Notes under the pieces: generated by a model
What the model was told of the DNA's origin: nothing
What the model saw: only the letters and a program-made list of their open reading frames with translations
Databases searched by the model: none
From: Microbacteriaceae bacterium X2B
GTDB taxonomy: Bacteria; Actinomycetota; Actinomycetes; Actinomycetales; Microbacteriaceae
Direction of reading: 5' to 3'
Assembly (NCBI GenBank): GCA_005502445.1
Contig: SCPB01000005.1
Coordinates: 1-64,000, forward strand
Length of the DNA stretch: 64,000 nt
Program-made: the position numbers and the translations under genes
Shown: positions 52,089-61,239 of the stretch, one piece after another
Numbering within the stretch: position 1 is the first letter of the stretch
How the letters are laid out: each line of letters opens with the position of its first letter

Positions 52089-52748
52089 CGCTCGATCCAC
52101 AACTGCATGACCTTCTACGACCAGTCGACGCCGTGGATCACCCACGTCAGCGCCCAGCGCATCGACGTGTACCGCACGGCGGAGGAGGTCGACGGCTGGC
52201 GCGAGCGCTGGGGCAAGCCCGTCGTGGTCGACGAGTGCGGCTACGAGGGCGACATCGACCAGGGCTGGGGCAACCTCACCGGCGAAGAGCTCGTGCGGCG
52301 ATGCTGGGAGGGCGCGGTGCGCGGCGGCTACGTCGCGCACGGCGAGACCTACCTCAACGAGGCCGAGGAGCTGTGGTGGTCGAAGGGCGGCGAGCTCATC
52401 GGCTCGAGCCCCGAGCGCATGGCCTTCCTCGACCGCGTCATCGGCGAGGCGCCCGGCGGCGCGCTCGACCCGCTGCCCTCCGACTGGGATGTGCCGTGGG
52501 GCGGCGTCGCCGAGCACCAGCTCATCGGCTACTTCGGCTTCATGCGCCCGCGGTTCCGCGAGGTCGTGCTCGGCGAGGGCGAGTGGGCGGTCGACGTCAT
52601 CGACACCTGGGCGATGACGATCGAGCGGATGCCCGGCACCCACGTCGGCGCCGTGCGAGTGCCCCTGCCGGGGCGGCAGTACATGGCTGTTCGGCTGACG
52701 CGGGTGGAGCATCCCGGGGTCGACGCGGTGGACGGGGGCTCACGATGA
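52089..52748 (+). pseudogene. C-terminal half of a glycoside hydrolase (DUF5060/DUF5605 type), truncated
   Basis: From RSIHNC onward the frame continues FYDQSTPWITHVSAQRID and WGKPVVVDECGYEGDI, the barrel end of DUF4038/DUF5060-type glycoside hydrolases with the ECGYEG catalytic region, and ends in a DUF5605-like beta domain. About the first half, including the N-terminal barrel strands, is missing. An ATG at 52107 could still start a ~213-residue product, but it would lack most of the barrel. The stop overlaps the SDR start (ATGA), so the original gene was coupled to that SDR. Confidence 0.75.
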
Positions 52749-53524
52749 CCGACGCGGCCCCGTCGACCGGTCGCCTCGCCAGCCGCACCGCCCTCATCAC
52801 GGGCGCCGCCGCGGGGATCGGGCTCGCCGTGGCGCGGCGCTTCGCCGCCGAAGGCGCGCGCGTTGTCGTCGCCGACCGCGATGCCGCGGGTGCGCAGCGC
52901 GAGGCCGCCGACCTGCCGGACGGGCGCGGTCGCGCGGCGGTCGTGGACATAGGCGACGAGGCGAGCGTCGCCCGCACCTTCGCCGAGCTCGAGAGCGCGG
53001 GCTGGAGCCCCGACGTCGTCGTCGCGAACGCCGCCGTGCAGCTCTTCGGCCAGGACGCGCGCATCGCCGAGCTCGACCTCGAGGTCTGGCGGCGCACGAT
53101 CGACATCAACCTCACGGGCACGTTCCTGACGGTCAAGCACGCCGTTCGGTCGATGCTCGCGCACGGCGGCGGCTCGATCATCCTCACCGGCAGCCCGACG
53201 GGCGTCACGGGCGAGGGCGCCGACTTCACCGCTTACAGCAGCTCGAAGGCGGGCATGCACGGCCTCGGCCGCACCGTCGCCGCGGCCTATGCGCACGCCG
53301 GCATACGCGTCAACACGGTCGTGCCCGGCTACACCGAGACCGGGCTCGTCGCGGCGATCCGCGACGACCCCGAGGCGCGCGCCGCGATTGTCGGGCGGAT
53401 CCCCCTCGGTCGCGCGGGCTCGGCCGGCGACGTCGAGGGCATCATGGTCTTCCTCGCGAGCGAGGAGTCGAGCTTCGCGACGGGCGCGACCTTCGCCGTC
53501 GACGGCGGCATGACGACGCTCTGA
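52745..53524 (+). CDS. SDR-family oxidoreductase
   Basis: This 259-residue short-chain dehydrogenase is intact: cofactor motif TGAAAGIG at 19-26, catalytic S150, Y164, K168 (YSSSK), and NAAV in place of NNAG. The ATG overlaps the stop of the truncated glycoside hydrolase, so it formerly belonged to a glycoside utilisation operon and now depends on whatever transcription passes through the remnants. It resembles sugar dehydrogenases such as glucose 1-dehydrogenase but the substrate cannot be fixed. It is not closely similar to the other SDRs here. Confidence 0.88.
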   Translation: MTDAAPSTGRLASRTALITGAAAGIGLAVARRFAAEGARVVVADRDAAGAQREAADLPDGRGRAAVVDIGDEASVARTFAELESAGWSPDVVVANAAVQLFGQDARIAELDLEVWRRTIDINLTGTFLTVKHAVRSMLAHGGGSIILTGSPTGVTGEGADFTAYSSSKAGMHGLGRTVAAAYAHAGIRVNTVVPGYTETGLVAAIRDDPEARAAIVGRIPLGRAGSAGDVEGIMVFLASEESSFATGATFAVDGGMTTL

Positions 53525-53541
53525 GGGGCGGGCAGTCTCGC

Positions 53542-54153
53542 TCAGTGCCCCGACATCATGCGGCGGATCGCCGCTGCGAACTCTGGTGTCGCGGGTTCCA
53601 TGTACCGGGAGAACTCGTCCCAGCCCCGCGGCGGCCGCGAATACCCGGCCCACATCTCCTCGAGCACTGCCCTCGTGAGGTTCTGGTCCAGCTCGAACTG
53701 GTCGCAGAGGAACTCGTCGGGACTCTTGACCACTATGTCGAAGGGGGCGAGAGCCTCGCCGGGGAAGTCCTTCAGATTGCTCGTGACGATGAGCGCTGCT
53801 CGGGCCCGAACCGCTGCTGCGAGAACGTGTCGATCCTTCGGGTGGTTCGTCATAGCAGGAATCAGCGGTTCATGCCCACGGACCGAGGCATCAGGAAAGA
53901 TCTCGCGCATGGTCGCGAAACGGTGAGCGGCTTTTCCCGCATCGACGCCGAGCTTCTCCACTGCCGTCCGATACGCCTCGTCGAGAATCTGTTCCGACCA
54001 CAAAGGCGTGAACATGTCTCGGTACGCCATGCGAAGCAGGACATCGAAGAGCGGATGCGGCGCCAGAACGCACGCGTCGAGGACGACCGTGAATCGCACA
54101 GGCTCAGCGGGTCGGAACGATCGGGTCGCTTCTGGCTCCGTCCGCGGTCGCAT
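53542..54153 (-). CDS. PIN-domain toxin
   Basis: This 203-residue protein starts its fold at FTVVLDACVLAPHPLFDVLLR, whose D is the first acidic residue of the PIN nuclease site; others lie in WSEQILDEAYR, KDRHVLAAAVRARA and TSNLKDFP. PIN toxins cleave RNA. The gene overlaps the antitoxin gene by 50 nt if the ATG at 54153 is used; a GTG at 54099 directly before the fold would remove the overlap and fits homologues better. The upstream gene encodes an excisionase-type DNA-binding protein, giving a type II toxin-antitoxin module. Confidence 0.85.
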   Translation of the reverse strand: MRPRTEPEATRSFRPAEPVRFTVVLDACVLAPHPLFDVLLRMAYRDMFTPLWSEQILDEAYRTAVEKLGVDAGKAAHRFATMREIFPDASVRGHEPLIPAMTNHPKDRHVLAAAVRARAALIVTSNLKDFPGEALAPFDIVVKSPDEFLCDQFELDQNLTRAVLEEMWAGYSRPPRGWDEFSRYMEPATPEFAAAIRRMMSGH

Positions 54154-54553
54154 CTCGCGTCAGGGCGAGCAGTGCGGAAGCTCGGAGCACGCGGATCCGC
54201 TCGCGATATTCGATCAGATCGGCGAGCCGCACCCGCCGATGCCGACCCGGCTGGCTGTATTCGATCTGCCCCTCTTCGAGCAGCTTCACCAGGCTCGGGC
54301 GCGACAGGCCGAGGAAGTCGGCAGCCTCTTGCGTCGTCATGACCGTGTCGTGGGGAGCGATCGTCACTGCCTTCCCTTCCGCCATCACCATGACGGCGTC
54401 GCGGAGCACCGTGAACACTTCGACGGGCAGCGGGATGTGCTGACCGTCCGGCCCGACGAGGGCGGGCATGTGACTTTCGCGAAGCACCGCAATCACCTCC
54501 GCGAGGGAATCCCTCTGCGGAGGAATGACGGTGTGGTCGAGCGCCGGGGACAT
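54104..54553 (-). CDS. Excisionase-family DNA-binding antitoxin
   Basis: This 149-residue protein has an excisionase-type helix-turn-helix at about 70-120 (MTTQEAADFLGLSRPSLVKL then EEGQIEYSQPGRHRRVRLAD). The N-terminal ~65 residues contain a short helical region (AEVIAVLRESHMPALV) and HIPLPVEVFTVLRDAV. Such proteins are the antitoxins of PIN toxins and repress their own promoter. The sequence upstream (54554-54618) is AT-rich, with several short A/T runs. Lower GC than the flanking rhamnose genes suggests a mobile module. Confidence 0.82.
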   Translation of the reverse strand: MSPALDHTVIPPQRDSLAEVIAVLRESHMPALVGPDGQHIPLPVEVFTVLRDAVMVMAEGKAVTIAPHDTVMTTQEAADFLGLSRPSLVKLLEEGQIEYSQPGRHRRVRLADLIEYRERIRVLRASALLALTRDATADGARSDPIVPTR

Positions 54554-54618
54554 GACACCAATGATAAAACGAAAAATTCGAAAGGTCGAGGACGGAGCGA
54601 GAATCGCCGACCTTCCGC

Positions 54619-56058
54619 TCAGCCGCGCGGCGCAAACCGCCGCGGCGGGTACGCCTCCGCGACGAGCGCGCGCAGCTCCTCGAGCGAGCCGCCGAGCCCC
54701 TGCGCGCGGGCCTGCACGAGCACGTTGCCGAGCGCGGTCGCCTCGACGGGGCCCGCGAGCACCGGCAGCCCCGAGCGATCCGCGGTGAGCTGGCAGAGCA
54801 GCTCGTTGAGCGCCCCGCCTCCCACGAGATGGATGACGCCCGCCTCGCGACCGGCCAGGCGCGCGGCGGCGGCCACGGCATCCGCGAACGCCGCCGCGAG
54901 GCTCTCGACGATGCAGCGCGCGAGCGCCGCGCGCGACGAGGGCACGGGCGAGCCCCGCTCGACGAGCGCCGCGGCGATGCGGGCGGGCATGTCGCCGGGC
55001 GGCAGGAACCGCGGGTCGTTCGCGTCGAAGACCGGCACGGGCTCGGCGACCGTGGCCGCCTCCGCGAGCAGCGCCCCGAGCTCGATGGCCTCCCCCGACT
55101 CGGCCTGCCACTGCCGCACCGACTCGCTCAGCAGCCACAGCCCCATGACGTTGTGCAGGAACCGCACGCGCCCGTCGACGCCGCCCTCGTTCGTGAAATT
55201 CGCCTCGCGGGCCTCCGCCGTCATGACCGGATGCTCGAGCTCGAGCCCGACGAGCCCCCAGGTTCCGCAGCTGATGTAGGCGGCATCGGGCCGCGCGAGA
55301 GGCACGGCGACGACGGCCGAGGCCGTGTCGTGGGATCCGACGGCCGTGACCACGAGGCCCGCGGGCGCGCCGAGCTCGGCGGCCATCGCAGGCGTCAGCT
55401 CGCCGATCACGGTGCCGGGGTCGACGAGCTCGGGCAGCAGGCCGCACGGCAGGCGGAGGCGCGCGATGAGCCCCTCGTGCCAGGTGCGCGACACGGGGTC
55501 GAGCAGCCCCGTGGTCGAGGCGTTCGTCGACTCGGCGACCCGGCGCCCGGTGAGCCAGAAGGCCACGAGGTCGGGGATGAGAAGCACCGAGTCGGCGACG
55601 GCGAGCAGCTCGGTCGGCTCGGCGGCGAGCTGGAAGGCGCTCGTGAACGTCAGGTGCTGCAGGCCGTTCGCGGCGTAGAGCTCGGCCGGCGGCACGAGCG
55701 CGTGCACCGCCTCGACACCGCGGGCCGTGCGCTCGTCGCGGTAGTGGAAGGGCTCGGCGAGCATCCCGCCGTCTGCCCCGATGAGCGCGTAGTCGACCGC
55801 CCACGAGTCGATGCCGACGCTCGAGATGAGCGGGTCGGCCGCGAAGGCGGCGCGCAGTCCGTCGAGCACGTGGCCGCGCAGAGCCTCGATGTCCCAGTGC
55901 AGTCCGTCGGCCCGCTCGACGGGCCCGTTCGGGAACCGCGCGACCTCGACCATCTCGATCGACCCGGCGTCGACGACCGCGCGCATGACGCGACCGCTCG
56001 TGGCGCCGAGGTCGACAGCGGCGACGTGGATGGTGGTGCCCACGACGGCCCCGCTCAC
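54619..56058 (-). CDS. rhaB: Rhamnulokinase
   Basis: This 479-residue FGGY kinase phosphorylates L-rhamnulose to rhamnulose 1-phosphate. The N-terminal VAAVDLGATSGRVMRAVV, SVGIDSWAVDYALI, LTFTSAFQLAAEP, GSHDTASAVVAVP and SCGTWGLVGLELE are typical of RhaB. The GTG at 56058 overlaps the aldolase-dehydrogenase stop by 4 nt; another GTG five codons later is possible. It is the last of the three catabolic genes (isomerase, aldolase-dehydrogenase, kinase). 65 nt separate it from the toxin-antitoxin module. Confidence 0.93.
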   Translation of the reverse strand: MSGAVVGTTIHVAAVDLGATSGRVMRAVVDAGSIEMVEVARFPNGPVERADGLHWDIEALRGHVLDGLRAAFAADPLISSVGIDSWAVDYALIGADGGMLAEPFHYRDERTARGVEAVHALVPPAELYAANGLQHLTFTSAFQLAAEPTELLAVADSVLLIPDLVAFWLTGRRVAESTNASTTGLLDPVSRTWHEGLIARLRLPCGLLPELVDPGTVIGELTPAMAAELGAPAGLVVTAVGSHDTASAVVAVPLARPDAAYISCGTWGLVGLELEHPVMTAEAREANFTNEGGVDGRVRFLHNVMGLWLLSESVRQWQAESGEAIELGALLAEAATVAEPVPVFDANDPRFLPPGDMPARIAAALVERGSPVPSSRAALARCIVESLAAAFADAVAAAARLAGREAGVIHLVGGGALNELLCQLTADRSGLPVLAGPVEATALGNVLVQARAQGLGGSLEELRALVAEAYPPRRFAPRG

Positions 56059-58085
56059 CGCAGGAACGCTGCGGCCACGCCCGCATCCACGGGGATGTGC
56101 AGCCCGGTCGTGTGCGTGAGGTCCGGCCCCGTGAGCACCGCGACCGCGTTGGCGACGTGCTCGGGCAGCACCTCGCGCTTGAGGATCGTGCGCTGCGCGT
56201 AGAACTTCCCGAGGTCCTGCTCGTCGACACCGTAGGTCGCGGCACGGTTGGCGCCCCACCCGCTCGCGAAGATGCCCGAGCCGCGCACCACCCCGTCGGG
56301 GTTGATGCCGTTGACTTTGACGCCGTGCTCGCCGAGCTCGACCGCGAGCAGTCGCACCTGGTGCGCCTGGTCGGCCTTCGTCGCCGAATAGGCGATGTTG
56401 TTGGGGCCCGCGAACACCGAGTTCTTGCTCGAGATGTAGATGACGTCGCCGCCCATGCCCTGCTCGATGAGCACGCGCGCGGCGGCCTTCGACACGAGGA
56501 ACGAGCCCTTGGCCATGACGTCGTGCTGGAGGTCCCAGTCGGCCTCGGTCGTCTCGAGCAGCGGCTTCGAGAGCGACAGACCCGCGTTGTTGACGACGAT
56601 GTCGACGCCGCCGAACGCGAGCACGGCATCCTCGATCGCGCGCTCGATCTGCGCCGCGTCGGTGACGTTCGCCTGCACGCCGATCGCGACATCGGTCGAG
56701 CCGAGCTCGGCCGCAGCGGCCTGGGCCTTCTCGAGGTCGAGGTCGGCGATGACGACGCACGCGCCCTCGGCCGCGAGGCGCGTGGCGATGGCCTTGCCGA
56801 TGCCGCTCGCGGCGCCCGTGACGAGCGCGACGCGCGTGGCGTGGCTCTTCGGCTTCGGCATGCGCTGCAGCTTCGCCTCTTCGAGCGCCCAGTACTCGAT
56901 GCGGAACTTCTCGGCGTCGCTGATCGGCGCGTAGGTGCTGAGCGCCTCGGCGCCGCGCATCACATTGATGGCGTTGAGGTAGAACTCGCCGGCGACGCGC
57001 GCCGTCTGCTTGTTCGCCCCGAAGCTGAACATGCCGACGCCCGGCACGAGAACAATGAGCGGGTCGGCGCCTCTGATCGCGGGCGACTCGGGAGTCGCGT
57101 GGGCTTCGTAGTAGGCCGTGTAGTCCGCGCGGTACTGCTCGTGCAGCTCTTTCAGGCGGTGGATGCTCGCCTCGACGCTCGCGTCGGCCGGAAGGTCGAG
57201 CAGCAGAGGCTTGACCTTGGTGCGCAAGAAGTGGTCGGGGCAGCTCGTGCCGAGCGCCGCGAGCGCGGGAGCCTTCTCGCTCGCGAGGAAGGCGAGCACG
57301 CGAGGATCGTCGCTGAAGTGGCCCACCATGGGCCGGTCGTGGCTCGCGAGGCCCCGGATGGTGGGGGCGAGCGCGGCGGCCTTCGCCCGCCGCTCGGCGT
57401 CGGGCAGCGCCTCGAAGCCGGGGCGCTCGGGGCCGAAGGGCTCGGCCGCGCCGTGGGCGTCGATGTGCGCCTGCGCGGTGTCGATGATCCAGCGCGAGTT
57501 CGCCTCGCACTGCTCGCTCGTGTCGCCCCACGCGGTGATGCCGTGCCCGCCGAGGATGCAGCCGATCGACTGCGGGTTCGCCTCCTTGATCGCGGCGATG
57601 TCGAGCCCGAGCTGGAATCCGGGGCGCCGCCACGGCACCCACACGACGCGGTCACCGAAGATCTCGGCGGTCAGCGCGGGCCCGTCGGCCGCGGTCGCGA
57701 TGGCGATGCCCGCGTCGGGGTGCAGATGGTCGACGTGGGGCGCATCCACCAGACCGTGCATGGCGGTGTCGATGCTGGGCGCCGCGCCGCCCGAGCCGTG
57801 CAGGCAGTAGTCGAAGGCGGCGACCATCTCGTCTTCGCGCTCGACGCCCGGGTACACACCGACGAGCGCACGCAGGCGGTCAAGGCGCAGCACCGCGAGG
57901 CCCTTCTCGGTGAGCGTGCCGAGGTCGCCGCCCGAGCCCTTCACCCACAGCAGCTCGACCGGCTCGCCCGTGACGGGGTCGGTGTCGGCGCCCTTGGCGG
58001 AGGTGTTGCCGCCGGCGTAGTTGGTGATGTGCGGCTCGGCGCCGAGGCGGTTGCTGCGGGCGATGAGGTCGTGCTTGGTGGTCAT
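56055..58085 (-). CDS. Bifunctional rhamnulose-1-phosphate aldolase / lactaldehyde dehydrogenase
   Basis: This 676-residue fusion has an N-terminal class II aldolase domain (about 1-390), with the zinc site around HVDHLHPD, GHGITAWGD and a C-terminal SDR domain (about 425-676) with TGAASGIG and YSATKADQ. The aldolase cleaves rhamnulose 1-phosphate to glycerone phosphate and L-lactaldehyde, and the SDR half acts on lactaldehyde. This is the RhaEW architecture known from Bacillus and actinobacteria. The ATG at 58085 shares a base with the isomerase stop (TGATG). Confidence 0.93.
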   Translation of the reverse strand: MTTKHDLIARSNRLGAEPHITNYAGGNTSAKGADTDPVTGEPVELLWVKGSGGDLGTLTEKGLAVLRLDRLRALVGVYPGVEREDEMVAAFDYCLHGSGGAAPSIDTAMHGLVDAPHVDHLHPDAGIAIATAADGPALTAEIFGDRVVWVPWRRPGFQLGLDIAAIKEANPQSIGCILGGHGITAWGDTSEQCEANSRWIIDTAQAHIDAHGAAEPFGPERPGFEALPDAERRAKAAALAPTIRGLASHDRPMVGHFSDDPRVLAFLASEKAPALAALGTSCPDHFLRTKVKPLLLDLPADASVEASIHRLKELHEQYRADYTAYYEAHATPESPAIRGADPLIVLVPGVGMFSFGANKQTARVAGEFYLNAINVMRGAEALSTYAPISDAEKFRIEYWALEEAKLQRMPKPKSHATRVALVTGAASGIGKAIATRLAAEGACVVIADLDLEKAQAAAAELGSTDVAIGVQANVTDAAQIERAIEDAVLAFGGVDIVVNNAGLSLSKPLLETTEADWDLQHDVMAKGSFLVSKAAARVLIEQGMGGDVIYISSKNSVFAGPNNIAYSATKADQAHQVRLLAVELGEHGVKVNGINPDGVVRGSGIFASGWGANRAATYGVDEQDLGKFYAQRTILKREVLPEHVANAVAVLTGPDLTHTTGLHIPVDAGVAAAFLR

Positions 58086-59254
58086 CACGCCCCCCATCCG
58101 GCCTGGGTGCCGCCCACGCGCTCGGCGACGATGCGCTCAGGGTAGCCGCTCGCGGCGTAGGCGGCCATCGGGTCGGCGGGCAGGCCGCGCGACTCGCGCC
58201 ACTCGGCGAGCATCGGACGGACATCCGTGTAGAAGGCGTCCATCATGATCGCGTTCGCCCCGAGAACGTCGTTCGCCCGTTGCGCCGCGTCGAGCGCCTC
58301 CCGATCGAGCAGCAGCGCCCTCGCGGTCATCTCCTGCACGTTGAGCACGCTGCGGATCTGTCCGGGGATCTTCTCCTCGATGTTGTGGCACTGATCGAGC
58401 ATGAAGCCCACGTCGCTGCCCTCGTCGTAGGCGCCGCCGCGCACGACCTCGACCATGATCCGGAAGAGCTGGAACGGATCGGCGGCGCCCACGATGAGAT
58501 CGTCATCGGCGTAGAAGCGCGAGTTGAAGTCGAACGAGCCGAGCTTGCCGAGGCGCTGCAGCTGCATGACGATGAATTCGATGTTGGTGCCGGGCGCGTG
58601 GTGGCCGGTATCGAGGCAGACCATCGCGCGGTCGCCGAGGGCTGCCACCTGCGCGTAGGCCGTTCCCCAGTCGGGAACGTCGGTGTGGTAGAACGCCGGC
58701 TCGAAGAACTTGTACTCGAGCACGAGACGCTGGTTCTCGTCGATCCGCTCGTAGATCGCGGCGAGGCTCTCGGCGAGGTTGTCCTGTCGGCGGCGCATGT
58801 CGTCCTGGCCGGGATAGTTGGTGCCGTCGGCGAGCCAGATCTTGAGATCGCGCGAGCCGGTCTCCTGCATGACCTCGATGCAGGCGAAGTGGTGGTCGAT
58901 CGCGCGCTGGCGAGCTGCCGGATCGGAAGCGGTGAGCGAGCCGAACTTGTACTCCTCGTCCTGGAAGGTGTTCGAGTTGATGGTGCCGAGCGCGACACCG
59001 TGATCCTCGGCGTGGGCGCGGAGGCCGGCGTAGTCGTCGACCCCGTCCCACGGGATGTGCAATGCGACGCTTGGTGCGAGGCCGGTGTACTCGTGCACCT
59101 GCGCCGCGTCGGCGATCTTCTCGAAAGGATCGCGAGGAGTGCCTGGCGTCGTGAAAACGCGGAAGCGCGTGCCCGAGTTGCCGAACGCCCACGAGGGCAG
59201 CTCGATGGCCTGGCGGCCGAGCTGATCGGCGATCTGGGTGAATGCGAGGGTCAT
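58085..59254 (-). CDS. rhaI: L-rhamnose isomerase
   Basis: This 389-residue TIM-barrel enzyme converts L-rhamnose to L-rhamnulose. Conserved features are ALHIPWDGVDDYAGLRAHAE, NSNTFQDEEYKFGSL, LEYKFFEPAFYHTDVPDWG, VCLDTGHHAPGTNIE, FDFNSRFYADDDL and LDQCHNIEEKIPGQI, holding the metal ligands. It is of the ~390-residue RhaI type rather than the 420-residue E. coli RhaA. The ATG at 59254 has GGAG 8 nt upstream; an ATG 9 nt earlier is less likely. It is the first gene of the minus-strand operon; an operator lies 48 nt upstream. Confidence 0.93.
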   Translation of the reverse strand: MTLAFTQIADQLGRQAIELPSWAFGNSGTRFRVFTTPGTPRDPFEKIADAAQVHEYTGLAPSVALHIPWDGVDDYAGLRAHAEDHGVALGTINSNTFQDEEYKFGSLTASDPAARQRAIDHHFACIEVMQETGSRDLKIWLADGTNYPGQDDMRRRQDNLAESLAAIYERIDENQRLVLEYKFFEPAFYHTDVPDWGTAYAQVAALGDRAMVCLDTGHHAPGTNIEFIVMQLQRLGKLGSFDFNSRFYADDDLIVGAADPFQLFRIMVEVVRGGAYDEGSDVGFMLDQCHNIEEKIPGQIRSVLNVQEMTARALLLDREALDAAQRANDVLGANAIMMDAFYTDVRPMLAEWRESRGLPADPMAAYAASGYPERIVAERVGGTQAGWGA

Positions 59255-59301
59255 GGGGTCCACTCCATCGGGGAGGCGGGTCGGTCAGGCACGGCGATTT
59301 A

Positions 59302-59313
59302 TGAATCGTTTCA
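59302..59313. promoter_or_regulatory. LacI-type operator upstream of rhaI
   Basis: TGAATCGTTTCA matches the pattern TGAA-nCGn-TTCA typical of LacI-family sites, with a central CG. The same pattern recurs at 63648-63661 and nearly at 63780-63791. Confidence 0.75.
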
Positions 59314-59354
59314 ATTATAGAGCACCAGCAAAGTGCTGGCAAAGCGACCGGGTG

Positions 59355-59366
59355 TGAAAGCATTCA
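59355..59366. promoter_or_regulatory. Second candidate operator, near the LacI gene start
   Basis: TGAAAGCATTCA has the same TGAA/TTCA half-sites but a GC rather than CG centre. It lies 28 nt upstream of the regulator start, where it could mediate autoregulation. Confidence 0.45.
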
Positions 59367-59393
59367 TCACGCCGCACGCCCTAGAGTCGTGGC

Positions 59394-60401
59394 ATGGCCG
59401 CCAGCGTCCGAGATGTCGCGCAGCTCGCGAAGGTGTCGGTGGGCACGGTGTCGAACGTGCTGAACCGGCCCGACAAGGTCGCGCCCGCGACGGTCGAGCG
59501 CGTGCATCGCGCGATCGACGAGCTCGGCTTCGTGCGCAACGACGCGGCTCGACAACTGCGGGCCGGCCGCAGCAAGACCATCGGTCTCATCGTGCTCGAC
59601 GTGCGCAACCCCTTCTTCACGGAGCTCGCACGCGGCGCGGAGGACGAGGCCGCCGCGAACCAGCTCGCGGTCATCCTCGGCAACAGCGATGACGACTCCG
59701 ACCGCGAGGCCGCCTACCTCGACCTCTTCGAGGAGCAGCGCGCGCACGGCATCCTCATCACGCCCATCGGCGATGTGACGGAGCGCTTGGAGCGGCTGCG
59801 CGCGCACGGCACGCCCGCGGTGCTCGTCGACCGCAGCGGCGCCGACAGCGGCTTCTCGTCCGTCTCGGTCGACGACATCGCCGGCGGCTATCTCGCCGCC
59901 CGGCACCTGCTCGAGCAGGGGCGCCGCCGCATCGCCTACATCGGCGCGCAGTTCGAGATCCGCCAGGTGGCCGACCGCCTCGAGGGCGCCCGCCGTGCGG
60001 TGACCGAGGTCGACGACGCGACGCTCGAGGTCATCTCGGCCGAGGGTCTCACGGTGCTCGACGGCCGACGGGCCGGCGAGCGCATTCTCGCCCGTCCCGC
60101 AACCTCGCGTCCCGACGCGCTGTTCACGGTCAACGACCTCATGGCCGTCGGCGTGCTGCAGGCGCTCGTCATGACGGGCGCCGTCCGCGTTCCCGACGAC
60201 ATGGCGCTCGTCGGCTATGACGACATCGACTTCGCCAGCGCCGCGGTCGTGCCGCTCACCTCCGTGCGCCAGCCGAGCCGGCTCATCGGCTCGACGGCCG
60301 TGAGCGTGCTGCTCGAAGAGGCCGCCGACCCGTCGCTCGAGCGTCGCACGATCGTCTTCCAGCCCGAGCTCGTCGTGCGGGCGAGCAGCGTGCGGCACTA
60401 G
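59394..60401 (+). CDS. LacI-family regulator of the rhamnose genes
   Basis: This 335-residue LacI-family protein has the helix-turn-helix at 4-30 (VRDVAQLAKVSVGTVSNVLN), the hinge LRAGRSKTIGLIV and a sugar-binding domain with DVRNPFFTELARGAEDEA and VPDDMALVGYDDIDFA. It is divergent from the isomerase operon and convergent with the importer operon. The three surrounding operators with a CG-centred palindrome fit a LacI-type repressor released by rhamnose, rhamnulose or a rhamnoside. The ATG at 59394 opens directly onto the HTH. Confidence 0.92.
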   Translation: MAASVRDVAQLAKVSVGTVSNVLNRPDKVAPATVERVHRAIDELGFVRNDAARQLRAGRSKTIGLIVLDVRNPFFTELARGAEDEAAANQLAVILGNSDDDSDREAAYLDLFEEQRAHGILITPIGDVTERLERLRAHGTPAVLVDRSGADSGFSSVSVDDIAGGYLAARHLLEQGRRRIAYIGAQFEIRQVADRLEGARRAVTEVDDATLEVISAEGLTVLDGRRAGERILARPATSRPDALFTVNDLMAVGVLQALVMTGAVRVPDDMALVGYDDIDFASAAVVPLTSVRQPSRLIGSTAVSVLLEEAADPSLERRTIVFQPELVVRASSVRH

Positions 60402-60411
60402 CGACACGGTC

Positions 60412-61239
60412 TCAGCCCTTCACGGCGCCGCTGGTGAGACCCGCCACGATCTGCTTCTGGAAGAAGATGTACATGATCAGAGGCGGGATCGTGATGAGCA
60501 GGATGTTCGTGAAAAGCAGGTTCCACTGCGTGTTGAACTGGCTCTGGAAGTTGTAGAGCGTCAGCTGCACGGTCGCGTTCTCGTCGCCCGGCAGGAAGTA
60601 CAGCGGGTTCTGGAAGTCGTTGAAGACGAAGACCGCCTGCACGACGATGACCGTCACGATGACGCTCTTCAGCAGCGGCATGACGACCGTGAAGAACAGG
60701 CGGATGGGCCCGGCCCCGTCGATCGTCGCGGCCTCGTCGAGCTCGCGCGGGATCGTCGCGATGAAGGCGCGGAACAGCAGCACGCAGAACGACAGCCCGT
60801 AGGCCACCTCGATGAGGATGAGGCCGGGCAGCGTGCCGAAGAGCTCGAGGCCCTGCAGCACCCAGATCGTCGGCACGACCGCGGGCGGGATGATGAGGCC
60901 GGCGAGCACCATGAAGTTGATGAAGCCGTTCCAGCGGCTCTGCCGGCGTTGCAGCACCCAGCCGACCATGGCCGAGAAGATGACCATGAGCGTGACCGAG
61001 ACGACCGTCAGCACGGTGCTGTTGATGAAGGCCGTGATGAGCATGAAGTCGCGGGCGGCGATGACCTCCGCGAGGTTCTCGAAGAACGCGAACTGCTGTG
61101 GCCACGTGAACTCGAGCAGGGATGCCTCGAGCCGGGTCTTCATCGCCGTCGTGACGATGAAGAGGAAGGGCACGATGAAGACGACGATGGCCGCGATGAT
61201 GGCGACGATGCCGATGAGGTTCTTGCGGAGCGTGAGCAT
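60412..61239 (-). CDS. Carbohydrate ABC permease (MalG type), rhamnose/rhamnoside importer
   Basis: This 275-residue permease has six predicted spans and the EAA loop ELDEAATIDGAGPIRLFFTVV near 180-200. The ATG at 61239 shares a base with the MalF-type stop (TGATG). It is the last gene of the importer operon and its stop is only 10 nt from the convergent LacI stop. As with the other CUT1 systems here, no ATPase gene is adjacent. Confidence 0.92.
   Translation of the reverse strand: MLTLRKNLIGIVAIIAAIVVFIVPFLFIVTTAMKTRLEASLLEFTWPQQFAFFENLAEVIAARDFMLITAFINSTVLTVVSVTLMVIFSAMVGWVLQRRQSRWNGFINFMVLAGLIIPPAVVPTIWVLQGLELFGTLPGLILIEVAYGLSFCVLLFRAFIATIPRELDEAATIDGAGPIRLFFTVVMPLLKSVIVTVIVVQAVFVFNDFQNPLYFLPGDENATVQLTLYNFQSQFNTQWNLLFTNILLITIPPLIMYIFFQKQIVAGLTSGAVKG

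Noticed and set aside
54829-58145. Long plus-strand frames across the rhamnose kinase and aldolase genes
   Set aside because: Shadows of the minus-strand genes, rich in Arg/Asp/Glu/Val with no recognisable domain.
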